Origin: JBHJOF01 sp050330055
GTDB lineage: Bacteria > Pseudomonadota > Alphaproteobacteria > Kiloniellales > JAKSDN01
Assembly: GCA_050330055.1 (NCBI GenBank)
Contig: JBHJOF010000039.1
Span: forward strand, 1 to 11,202
Reading direction: 5' to 3'
Length of the DNA: 11,202 bases
Each line of letters begins with the position of its first letter. Position 1 is the first letter of the stretch. The notes beneath the pieces are model-generated. The model did no database searches and was not told where the DNA came from. It saw only the letters and a program-made list of their open reading frames with translations. A program made the position numbers and the translations under genes. Of the stretch, positions 1 to 5,766 are shown piece after piece.

Positions 1-34
1 CTTCACCGCCTAAGTTCGAACCGTTTTGATCCGC
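1..34. other. Left edge, no gene recognised
   Basis: Only 34 bases remain after the nlpD-like stop codon. I see no terminator hairpin or gene start in them. The next gene, if any, lies outside the window. Confidence 0.4.
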
Positions 35-1237
35 TCAACTGGCCGCGGCGATGCGTGATTCCAGCAGGCGCGCCGGGTCGAGCGTGCGCACGCCCTTGCG
101 CACCTCGAAGTGAAGCTGCGGTTCGGATACATGGCCGCTGCTGCCGACCGTCGCCACCACCTGGCCGCGCTGGACGGTCTGGCCTCGTCGCACCAGGATC
201 TGGTCGGCATGGGCATAAGCCGTGACCCAGCCGTCGCTGTGCTTGATCAGCAGCAGGTTGCCGAAGCCGCGCAGCTCGTTTCCGACATAGGCCACGACGC
301 CGTTCTCGGCGGCGCGGATCGGCGTGCCGCGCGGCGCGGCAATGTTTACCCCGTCGTTGTGCAGCCCGCCCGACTTCGGACCATAGTCGGACAGGATCGT
401 GCCGCTGACCGGCCAGAGGAACTTGCCGCCGTGCAGCGGCGGCGGCGGGGGAACCGGTCCCGTGTCGATCGGGGCCGGGCGCGGCACGGGCACGGCCACC
501 GCGAGCGCCGCGTCGTCGCTGCGCCGGGCGCCGGTCTGCTCGGCGCCGTCCAGCGGCTCGGCGGAAGCCTGGACCGCGGCCGAGCCAGGCACGCCCAGCG
601 ACGCCACCTGCACGCCGCCCTGGGCATCGGGGGCGGCCTGCGGTCCCGGAATCACCAGCTTCTGGCCGAGCAGGATGTTGTAGGGCGGCTCGATACGGTT
701 GAGCCGCGCCAGCTCCGCCATGTCCACGCCATAGCGTCGCGAGATCGCATGGACGGTGTCGCCGGCCGCCACCTCGTGCCAAAGTCGTCCCGGGCGTGAT
801 CGCGGGATCTCGAGGCGCTGACCAGTCAGCAGCGTGTAGGGCGGCAGCAGGCCGTTGGCATCGATCAGGCTGTGTAGCGGCAAACCGAACCGGTCGGCGA
901 CATGGTGCAGCGTTTCGCCCGCCGCCACCCGATAGCTCGACGGCCCGACGAGCTGCTGGGCCGCGGCGTCGCCGCCGGCGACCACAGGCTGGATCGGGGG
1001 CTGCGCCAGGGGCCGGGACGCCACCGCCAGGCTGAACCCGGCTGGCGTCGCCGGCTTGCGGTCCGGGATCGGCGGCGGGTCCGGCGGGGTCGGGCGGGCA
1101 CTGAAGTTGACCGGCTTGCCGCCGATCAGCTCGCCATAGCGCGGCACGCCGCCGCAAGCCGCGAGCAGCGTGATGACGGCCATGGCGAGGAGACCCCGAG
1201 CCAAAGGCCAGGGGGCGCGATGCCGAGCAGAAGCCAT
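35..1237 (-). CDS. nlpD: NlpD/LytM-family lipoprotein, two LysM domains plus a degenerate M23 domain
   Basis: This 400-residue protein is an outer-envelope lipoprotein of the NlpD/LytM-factor type. Such proteins bind peptidoglycan and, in studied proteobacteria, activate cell-division amidases. A hydrophobic N-terminus (about 12-27) ends in a lipobox LAAC with Cys28 as the lipidation site. Two LysM repeats lie at about 101-145 and 153-197, each with a GxTLH/GDTVH-like turn and a final LxIP. A Pro/Ala-rich linker (198-270) leads to the M23 domain (272-392). The M23 zinc site looks broken. The usual HxGxD motif reads N294-D-G-V-N298, and the final HxH reads Q374-L-H376; only His343 (AYAH) and His376 remain. 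E. coli NlpD is similarly degenerate, so an activator role is more likely than hydrolysis. An ATG start with GGAGG 7 nt upstream fixes the N-terminus. It is the last gene of the run and stands 299 nt after surE. Confidence 0.93.
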   Translation of the reverse strand: MASARHRAPWPLARGLLAMAVITLLAACGGVPRYGELIGGKPVNFSARPTPPDPPPIPDRKPATPAGFSLAVASRPLAQPPIQPVVAGGDAAAQQLVGPSSYRVAAGETLHHVADRFGLPLHSLIDANGLLPPYTLLTGQRLEIPRSRPGRLWHEVAAGDTVHAISRRYGVDMAELARLNRIEPPYNILLGQKLVIPGPQAAPDAQGGVQVASLGVPGSAAVQASAEPLDGAEQTGARRSDDAALAVAVPVPRPAPIDTGPVPPPPPLHGGKFLWPVSGTILSDYGPKSGGLHNDGVNIAAPRGTPIRAAENGVVAYVGNELRGFGNLLLIKHSDGWVTAYAHADQILVRRGQTVQRGQVVATVGSSGHVSEPQLHFEVRKGVRTLDPARLLESRIAAAS

Positions 1238-1248
1238 GACGGACTGCG

Positions 1249-1253
1249 CCTCC
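1249..1253 (-). promoter_or_regulatory. Ribosome binding site of the nlpD-like gene
   Basis: On the minus strand this reads GGAGG, 11 to 15 nt upstream of the ATG and separated from it by 11 nt measured to 1238, with CG-rich sequence between. It is one of the clearest Shine-Dalgarno sites in the window and supports the ATG at 1237 as the real start. That start also gives a well-formed lipoprotein signal peptide. Confidence 0.7.
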
Positions 1254-1403
1254 GTCCCAGTTTCAGCCCGAGCCCTGCCTTCTCGGGTTATGATGCCGAT
1301 TCCTTCATGCCAGACCCGAGTCGCTCAGTCCAGTCATACATTTAAGCCCGGCGCCGGCGGTCCCGGCGCAGGAGATGCACTTGAGAGCATTCTTCTGCAA
1401 GAC

Positions 1404-1506
1404 GCACCCTCGCACTTCGACAGGCTCAGTGTGAGGGTGCTTGAGTTCGGCCCCTTCCTCGCCTGAGCCTGTCGAAGCCTCATCCTGAGCTTGTCGAAGG
1501 ATGAGG
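1404..1506. repeat. REP-like palindromic repeats, three copies of a 15-bp core
   Basis: The core CTTCGACAGGCTCAG occurs at 1415-1429. Its exact reverse complement lies at 1463-1477, and a one-mismatch reverse copy (T for C) at 1485-1499. The first copy forms the loop of a hairpin with arms 1404-1415 and 1429-1440 (GCACCCTC/GAGGGTGC, one G-T wobble). The third forms the loop of a hairpin with perfect 8-bp arms 1478-1485 and 1499-1506 (CCTCATCC/GGATGAGG). Each core thus sits in a hairpin loop whose stem differs. From memory, this TTCGACA-GCTCAG core is common between genes in several proteobacteria. It probably acts as a REP-type element affecting mRNA stability or termination downstream of surE, but the function is inferred. 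Confidence 0.8.
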
Positions 1507-1536
1507 AGGAACGCAGGGTCCCCAACGCGCCAGCAG

Positions 1537-2316
1537 TCAGCGAAAGGCCTCGACCAGGCTGCGCAGGGTGCCGCGGTGGGTCAGGTCGAGGTGCAGCGGC
1601 GTGACCGCGATCGAGCCGCCTGCGGTGGCGGCGAGATCGGTGCGCTTCTCGCGCGGCTTGTCGCTCTGGAACACGCCGATCCAGCGATAGGGATGACCGC
1701 CGGGATCGCGCCCCTCGACGACCTCGGTGCCGTCGACCCGGCGACCCTGGCGGCAGGGCACGATGCCGGTGATCTGCTCCGGCGGCAGTGGCGGAAAGTT
1801 GATGTTGATCAGCACGTCCTGCGGCCAGTCCACGGTGACCAGCCGGCGGATGATCTCGGGCGCGAAGCGCTCGGCGGTGGCCCACTGGATCTCGCCGTTG
1901 CCGCGCCCCTGCGACAAGGCGATCGCCCTGAGGCCAAGCAGCGCGCCCTCCATGGCCGCCGCGACGGTGCCGGAGTAGGTCACGTCTTCGCCCAGGTTGC
2001 TGCCGTGATTGATGCCGGAGAGCACCAGGGCCGGTGGCGGGTCCTTGAGCAGCGAGCGCACGGCGAGCAGCACGCAGTCGGTCGGCGTCCCGTCCAGCGC
2101 GAAGCGGCGGCGGCCGAGCCGGCGCGCCCTGAGCGGCCGCCGCAGGGTCAGGGAGTGGGCCACCGCCGACTGCTCGCTCTCGGGCGCCACCACCCAGACG
2201 TCCTTGGAGAGTGTCTTGGCGATGCGCTCCAGGACCTTCAGACCAGGCGCGTGGATGCCGTCGTCGTTGGTGACCAGGATGCGCGCCTGCTTCAGCTCTA
2301 TAGGCTTGTGGATCAT
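1537..2316 (-). CDS. surE: 5'/3'-nucleotidase SurE
   Basis: SurE is a metal-dependent nucleoside-monophosphate phosphatase linked to stationary-phase survival. From the chosen ATG the protein is 259 residues, near the usual size of about 250. The N-terminal ILVTNDDGIHAPGL motif carries the metal-binding pair Asp18-Asp19. It is followed by the APESEQSAVAHSLT loop, GTPTDCV, the LSGINHGSNLG metal motif and YSGTVAAAMEG, all in family order. The start is one base inside serS: the serS TGA (2318-2316) and the surE ATG (2316-2314) share a base as TGATG, a layout typical of translational coupling. A TTG codon directly before that ATG (2319-2317) could add one residue but is less likely. In other alphaproteobacteria surE is often followed by pcm; here a repeat-rich gap follows. 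Confidence 0.96.
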   Translation of the reverse strand: MIHKPIELKQARILVTNDDGIHAPGLKVLERIAKTLSKDVWVVAPESEQSAVAHSLTLRRPLRARRLGRRRFALDGTPTDCVLLAVRSLLKDPPPALVLSGINHGSNLGEDVTYSGTVAAAMEGALLGLRAIALSQGRGNGEIQWATAERFAPEIIRRLVTVDWPQDVLININFPPLPPEQITGIVPCRQGRRVDGTEVVEGRDPGGHPYRWIGVFQSDKPREKRTDLAATAGGSIAVTPLHLDLTHRGTLRSLVEAFR

Positions 2317-3596
2317 CAACCGCCGCCGCGGGACTCGATCACGTCCATGCCGCCCATGTAGGGCTGCAGCACGTTGGGCACGTGCACCGAGCCGTCGGCC
2401 TGCTGGTAGTTCTCAAGCACCGCGATCAGAGCGCGTCCCACGGCGACGCCCGAGCCGTTCAGGCTGTGCACGAAGCGGGTGCCCTTCTCGCCTTGCGGCC
2501 GGAAGCGCGCCTTCATGCGGCGGGCCTGGAAGTCCCAGCAGTTCGAGCAGCTCGAGATCTCGCGGTAGCGGCCCTGCCCCGGCAGCCAGACCTCGATGTC
2601 GTAGGTCTTGCGCGCGCCGAAGCCGGTATCCAGCGTCGCCAGCGTGACCACGCGGTAGGGCAGGCCGAGCGCCTTCAGCACGCCTTCTGCGCAGGCCGTC
2701 ATGCGCTCGTGCTCGGCCTCGGACTGCTCGGGATGCGTGATCGAGACCAGATCGACCTTGTCCAACTGGTGCTGTCGCAGCATGCCGCGGGTGTCCTTGC
2801 CGGCGGCACCGGCCTCGGAGCGGAAGCAGGGCGTCAGCGCGGTCACCCGGATCGGCAGATCGGCCTCGTCCAGGACCTCGTCCATGACCAGGTTGGTGAG
2901 CGGCACCTCGGCGGTCGGGATCAGCCAGAAGCCCTCCTCGGTACGGAACTGCTGCTCGGCGAACTTGGGGAGCTGGCCGGTGCCGTAGAGCACGTGGTCA
3001 TGCACCAGGTAGGGCGGCGCGATCTCGGTGTAGCCGTTCTCGTTGACGTGGCGGTCGATCATGAACTGGGCCAGCGCCCGGTGCAGGCGGGCAACGGCGC
3101 CGCGCATCACCACGAAGCGCGCGCCCGACAGCTTGGCCGCGGTCTCGAAGTCGAGCAGGCCCAGCGCCTCGCCGAGCTCGAAGTGCTGCTTGGGCGTGAA
3201 GTCGAAGGCCGGCTTGTCGCCGTAGCTGCGCTCGACGCGGCCGGCGTCCTCGCCGCCCTCGGGCACGTCGGGCGCCAGCAGGTTGGGCAGGCCGGCCAGC
3301 AGCGCCTCGAGCTGCTGGCCGAGCTCGCGCTCCTCGGCCTCGAGGTTGGCCATGTCCTCCTTGATCGTGGCGACCTCGTTCATCAGCGCGGTCGCGTCCT
3401 TGCCCTTGCGCTTGGCGTCGCCGATCGTCTTGGAAGCCTCGTTGCGGCGTGACTGCAGCTCCTGCAGCACGGTCTGCGCCTTGCGCCGCCTGGCGTCGAG
3501 CTCGAGCACGGCGGCCGACTGCGGCTCCACTCCGCGGCGGCGCAGGCCGGCGTCGAAGTCGTCCGGATGGTCACGGATCCATTTCACGTCGTACAT
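2316..3596 (-). CDS. serS: Seryl-tRNA synthetase
   Basis: This cytoplasmic class II synthetase charges tRNA-Ser, and tRNA-Sec where present. Its 426 residues match the usual length. The N-terminal tRNA-binding domain includes a long coiled-coil arm, about residues 30-105, rich in Arg, Lys and Glu. The catalytic domain shows TAEVPLTN (228-235), class II motif 2 beginning FRSEAGAAGKDTRG (258-271), and motif 3 GSGVAVGRAL (391-400), whose Arg binds ATP. The ATG at 3596 gives the standard MYDVKWIRD start. The Shine-Dalgarno is weak (a GAAG about 8 nt upstream). The gene follows a 365-bp gap with a probable promoter, so it likely begins a transcription unit that continues into surE through the TGATG overlap. 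Confidence 0.98.
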   Translation of the reverse strand: MYDVKWIRDHPDDFDAGLRRRGVEPQSAAVLELDARRRKAQTVLQELQSRRNEASKTIGDAKRKGKDATALMNEVATIKEDMANLEAEERELGQQLEALLAGLPNLLAPDVPEGGEDAGRVERSYGDKPAFDFTPKQHFELGEALGLLDFETAAKLSGARFVVMRGAVARLHRALAQFMIDRHVNENGYTEIAPPYLVHDHVLYGTGQLPKFAEQQFRTEEGFWLIPTAEVPLTNLVMDEVLDEADLPIRVTALTPCFRSEAGAAGKDTRGMLRQHQLDKVDLVSITHPEQSEAEHERMTACAEGVLKALGLPYRVVTLATLDTGFGARKTYDIEVWLPGQGRYREISSCSNCWDFQARRMKARFRPQGEKGTRFVHSLNGSGVAVGRALIAVLENYQQADGSVHVPNVLQPYMGGMDVIESRGGG

Positions 3597-3640
3597 GTGA
3601 GACTTCGCTTCAGCCTGGAGTCTGCGGCGGGGCTACGGGC

Positions 3641-3654
3641 GGTCTTATAAGACC
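3641..3654. promoter_or_regulatory. 14-bp perfect palindrome over the serS -10 element (possible operator)
   Basis: GGTCTTATAAGACC is a perfect 14-bp palindrome with no spacer. It contains the TATAAG proposed as the serS -10 box and ends 45 bp from the start codon. A dyad at this place could be an operator for a dimeric repressor. It could also be a chance by-product of a TATAAG-type -10 box, which is itself partly self-complementary. No regulator gene is adjacent. Confidence 0.35.
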
Positions 3655-3673
3655 TCGGGCAAGCGGCTGTCCA
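3644..3673 (-). promoter_or_regulatory. Probable sigma-70-type promoter of serS-surE
   Basis: On the minus strand TGGACA (3673-3668) is followed after 18 bp by TATAAG (3649-3644). These match TTGACA and TATAAT at five of six positions each. Transcription would begin near 3637, giving a leader of about 40 nt before the serS ATG. The leader has no obvious T-box or riboswitch fold, which fits an alphaproteobacterial serS. The assignment rests on consensus matching alone. Confidence 0.5.
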
Positions 3674-3810
3674 CGTTCAACAGGCCCGCTCGAAGCTACA
3701 GGGTACACATATCTCGCGCGGCGATCTGGCGAGGCCTATACAGACACCACTGTCGCCCCGGGCCTTCGCCGCGCCGAAGCGGCTTCGGCCGCGCAGGCGG
3801 GGCTTGTCCC

Positions 3811-3873
3811 CGGGACCCAATGGCGTCAGCGCGAACGGTTAGGCCATTGGGTCCCGGCAACAAGTGCCGGGAC
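3811..3873. repeat. Overlapping inverted repeats, REP-like
   Basis: A 14-bp perfect inverted repeat (3811-3824, CGGGACCCAATGGC, with 3843-3856) encloses an 18-nt loop. Its right arm overlaps a second 9-bp perfect inverted repeat (3851-3859, GTCCCGGCA, with 3865-3873; 5-nt loop). The shared bases 3851-3856 mean that only one of the two hairpins can form fully at a time. Such tandem GC-rich palindromes between genes are typical of dispersed proteobacterial repeats; whether this one is repeated elsewhere in the genome cannot be seen from this window. Confidence 0.7.
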
Positions 3874-3961
3874 GACAGCCTCGGCTGTGGCAAGGGCGTG
3901 TCCCTCCTGCCTGGGATGTGGGAATGACGTGGGCTCATGAACCCTGGCGGGACTTGGCCGC

Positions 3962-4786
3962 TCAGGTGGTGGAGAGCCCGCCGCCGGAGCCGCCGCTGCC
4001 CTCGGCCTGCTCCTCCCGGGCCTTCCTCTTCTCGACCAGCCTGGCCATCAGGATCGAGACCTCGTAGAGCAGGATGATCGGAATCGCCAGGCTGATCTGG
4101 CTCAGCGGATCGGGCGGCGTGAAGATCGCCGCCACTATGAAGACGCCGACGATGGCGTACTTGCGCTTGCTGGCCATGCCGGCCGAGGTGGCGAGCCCGA
4201 CCCGCGCCAGCAGCGTCATGATCACCGGAAGCTGGAAGCAGAGCCCGAAGGCGAAGATCAGCTTCATCACCAGAGAGAGGTACTCGTTGACCTTGGCCTC
4301 GAGCTCGATCGGCAGAGTCCCCGCTCCGCCCGCTGTCTCGAAGCTAAGGAAGAAGTGCCAGGCGAGCGGGAAGATCACGTAGTAGACCAGGGCGCCGCCG
4401 GTAAAGAACAGGATCGGCGTCGCCACCAGGAACGGCCCGAAGGCCTTCTTCTCGGTCCTGTAGAGCCCCGGCGCCACGAACAGCCAGAGCTGGGTCAGGA
4501 AAATTGGGCAGGTGATGAAAGCGCCGAAGAAGAAGGCGATCTTGATGTGCGTGAAGAAGACCTCGGTGAGGTCGGTGAAGATCAGGCGCGGCGCGCGGTG
4601 CTCGCCGGTGCGCTGCAGCAGGATGTTGGCCAGCGGCTCGGCCAGGAAGTCGAACAGGGTCTGAGCGAAGTAGAAGCAGACCAGGAAGGCGACGAAGAGG
4701 GCGATGACGCTGTAGAGAAGCCGTTGCCGCAGCTCGATCAGATGATCGAGCAGTGGCATCTTCTTGCCTTCTACCTCATCGCTCAC
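3962..4786 (-). CDS. tatC: Twin-arginine translocase subunit TatC
   Basis: TatC is the polytopic receptor for twin-arginine signal peptides in the inner membrane. At 274 residues it has the expected six membrane segments. Key residues are present: the N-terminal HLIELR with Glu18 (E. coli Glu15), APGLYRTEKK with Glu112 (E. coli Glu103), and FTPPDPLSQ with Asp226. The C-terminal tail is basic, then Glu/Gly/Ser-rich (about 251-274). The start is GTG at 4786, 3 nt after the tatB stop, which suggests coupled translation. An in-frame ATG at codon 10 (4759), preceded by an AAGAAG-like sequence, is a possible alternative. I prefer the GTG because the MSDEVEGKKMPLLDH-type N-terminus looks like that of relatives. 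Confidence 0.97.
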   Translation of the reverse strand: MSDEVEGKKMPLLDHLIELRQRLLYSVIALFVAFLVCFYFAQTLFDFLAEPLANILLQRTGEHRAPRLIFTDLTEVFFTHIKIAFFFGAFITCPIFLTQLWLFVAPGLYRTEKKAFGPFLVATPILFFTGGALVYYVIFPLAWHFFLSFETAGGAGTLPIELEAKVNEYLSLVMKLIFAFGLCFQLPVIMTLLARVGLATSAGMASKRKYAIVGVFIVAAIFTPPDPLSQISLAIPIILLYEVSILMARLVEKRKAREEQAEGSGGSGGGLSTT

Positions 4787-4789
4787 GAC

Positions 4790-5374
4790 CTATGCGCTCT
4801 TCTGACCGGAGCCCTGCCGGGCCGACTCGCTCGCCGGTGCCTCGGCCGTCGCGCCGTCGGGCTCCTTTGCCGGGGGCGTGGTCCCGTTGCCGGAGGTTTC
4901 CTTCGGCGGCGTCAGCGAATGGGGTGGCGCCGGCTGCGCCGGGTGCTTGATCACCGTCGCCCCGGCCGCGGCGCCGTCCTTGGCGTCGCTCGACTGACTG
5001 TCGCCTTCCTTGTTGTCGCCTGGCTTGGTGCTCGGGGACTTGGCAGTCTTATCGGTTGTCGTCTTGCCGTCGTCGCGCGCCTCGGCGTCGATCGCGCGCA
5101 CCTCTTTCTTGAGATCGCCGGTCGGATCGATGGTCTCGTCCAGCATGCGGTCGACGCTGAGGTTCCGCGTGCTCTGGATCGCCTTCTTGGCGTCGTCCAG
5201 CTCGGCCTCGCGGATCATCTCGTCGATCGAGGACTGGAACTCGCGGGACACAGAGCGGGCCTTGCGGACCCACAACCCGATGGTCCGCATCACCTTTGGC
5301 AGATCTTTCGGCCCGATGACCACGAGCGCTATCAGGGCGATCACCGCCATCTCGGACCAGCCGATGTCGAGCAT
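4790..5374 (-). CDS. tatB: Sec-independent translocase protein TatB
   Basis: TatB pairs with TatC to form the twin-arginine substrate receptor. The N-terminus MLDIGWSEMAVIA is diagnostic, with Glu8 in the short membrane segment (about 6-21) and the hinge GPKDLP (21-26). An amphipathic helix (about 27-60) follows. The protein is 194 residues, and most of the part beyond residue 95 is low-complexity and rich in Lys, Asp, Ser, Thr, Pro and Ala, so it is probably disordered. Long variable tails are normal in alphaproteobacterial TatB. The ATG at 5374 lies 49 nt after the tatA stop, and tatC begins 3 nt beyond the tatB stop. Confidence 0.96.
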   Translation of the reverse strand: MLDIGWSEMAVIALIALVVIGPKDLPKVMRTIGLWVRKARSVSREFQSSIDEMIREAELDDAKKAIQSTRNLSVDRMLDETIDPTGDLKKEVRAIDAEARDDGKTTTDKTAKSPSTKPGDNKEGDSQSSDAKDGAAAGATVIKHPAQPAPPHSLTPPKETSGNGTTPPAKEPDGATAEAPASESARQGSGQKSA

Positions 5375-5423
5375 GACCCGACCCTACCCGCTTACGAGAA
5401 AAGGGTTGCGCGCGCCGCCCGGA

Positions 5424-5669
5424 TCAGCCGCTGGCCGCGGTCTTGTCCTTCCGCTCGACCTCGTCCTGCTCGATCGACCGCTGCGAGGCGACCTCGGCCT
5501 GCTCCTCGGCCTCACCGCTCTTGTCGCCCTGCTCTTTCAAGCCCTTCTTAAAGGCGTTGATGCCCCTGCCGGCATCGCCCATGAGCTTGGACAGCTTGCC
5601 GCCGCCACCGAACAGCACCAGCACAACGACGAGCACGATGAGCCAGTGCCAAATCGAAAAAGTCCCCAT
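5424..5669 (-). CDS. tatA: Sec-independent translocase protein TatA
   Basis: TatA oligomerises to form the transport element of the Tat system. The 81-residue protein begins MGTFSIWHWLIVLVVVLV, with one membrane segment (about 5-20). The hinge is FGGGGKL, then comes the amphipathic helix LMGDAGRGINAFKKGL (about 29-44) and a charged tail rich in Glu, Lys and Gln. The reading frame is open for another 67 codons upstream into the preceding gene. The ATG at 5669 is chosen because it gives the canonical TatA N-terminus and has GGAG 9 nt upstream. Odd point: the hinge has Gly where many TatA proteins have Arg (FGRGK). It follows an ABC ATPase gene after a 97-bp gap and leads tatB and tatC. Confidence 0.96.
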   Translation of the reverse strand: MGTFSIWHWLIVLVVVLVLFGGGGKLSKLMGDAGRGINAFKKGLKEQGDKSGEAEEQAEVASQRSIEQDEVERKDKTAASG

Positions 5670-5726
5670 AGGAGGGTTCTCCGTTACTACCTGAGTTTCC
5701 GGTTCGCTCCGCTGCGGGACTATCGC

Positions 5727-5762
5727 AAAAAGGGCCCGGTCCCGCAATGTTCCTAGCCGGGC
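5727..5762 (-). terminator. Possible intrinsic terminator between the ABC ATPase gene and tatA
   Basis: On the minus strand GCCCGG (5762-5757) pairs with CCGGGC (5739-5734) around a 17-nt loop. Two C residues and a run of five T (5731-5727) follow, resembling a short intrinsic terminator for the ABC ATPase gene. The stem is only 6 bp and the loop is long, so it may be weak. An 8-bp perfect inverted repeat (5713-5720 with 5739-5746) crosses it and would compete with it. Confidence 0.4.
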
Positions 5763-5766
5763 GTTC

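Larger units (their letters stand above)
1238..1536. other. Intergenic gap surE-nlpD with REP-like repeats and no pcm gene
   Basis: This 299-bp gap follows surE and precedes the nlpD-like gene. I find no credible coding sequence in it. The surE-side half holds palindromic repeats (1404-1506). Nearer nlpD, a GC-rich inverted repeat pairs 1351-1357 with 1363-1369 (7 bp, 5-nt loop); no T-run follows it on the minus strand, so it is a poor intrinsic terminator. In many alphaproteobacteria the protein-L-isoaspartate methyltransferase gene pcm lies here. I see no remnant of it. The size of the gap suggests nlpD may have its own promoter, but no convincing -35/-10 pair was found. Confidence 0.6.
3597..3961. 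other. Intergenic gap tatC-serS with promoter and palindromic repeats
   Basis: This 365-bp gap separates the Tat genes from serS. I see no coding sequence or tRNA in it. The serS-proximal part holds the probable promoter (3644-3673). The middle holds hairpin-forming repeats: 3773-3779 with 3783-3789, 3811-3824 with 3843-3856, and 3851-3859 with 3865-3873. The tatC-proximal part (3880-3961) shows no structure that I can assign. No run of T residues follows any of the hairpins on the minus strand, so a classic intrinsic terminator for tatABC is not evident. Confidence 0.6.

Noticed and set aside
3..1157. Long open frame on the minus strand overlapping the nlpD-like gene in another frame
   Set aside because: It is Arg/Ala/Pro-rich with no domain, and lies inside a gene with clear lipobox, LysM and M23 features. 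High GC content produces such shadow frames.
1255..1330. Sigma-54 promoter upstream of nlpD (TGGCA-like sequence)
   Set aside because: The GG and GC elements are 13 nt apart and not the required 10, and the TTGC half is missing.
1404..1506. CRISPR array
   Set aside because: There are only three short cores, in mixed orientation and with irregular spacing, and no cas genes. The layout is palindromic, not a direct-repeat array.
2382..3452. Open frame of 356 codons on the plus strand antisense to serS
   Set aside because: Its composition (Leu, Ala, Arg, His, Gln) is the complement of a high-GC gene. No motif is present, and serS is certain.
3597..3640. T-box or riboswitch leader of serS
   Set aside because: The leader after the probable promoter is only about 40 nt and has no T-box sequence or terminator. 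T-boxes are not expected in this group.
4355..5551. Plus-strand open frame of 398 codons across tatC, tatB and tatA
   Set aside because: It spans three firm Tat genes in antisense and shows no protein-family features.
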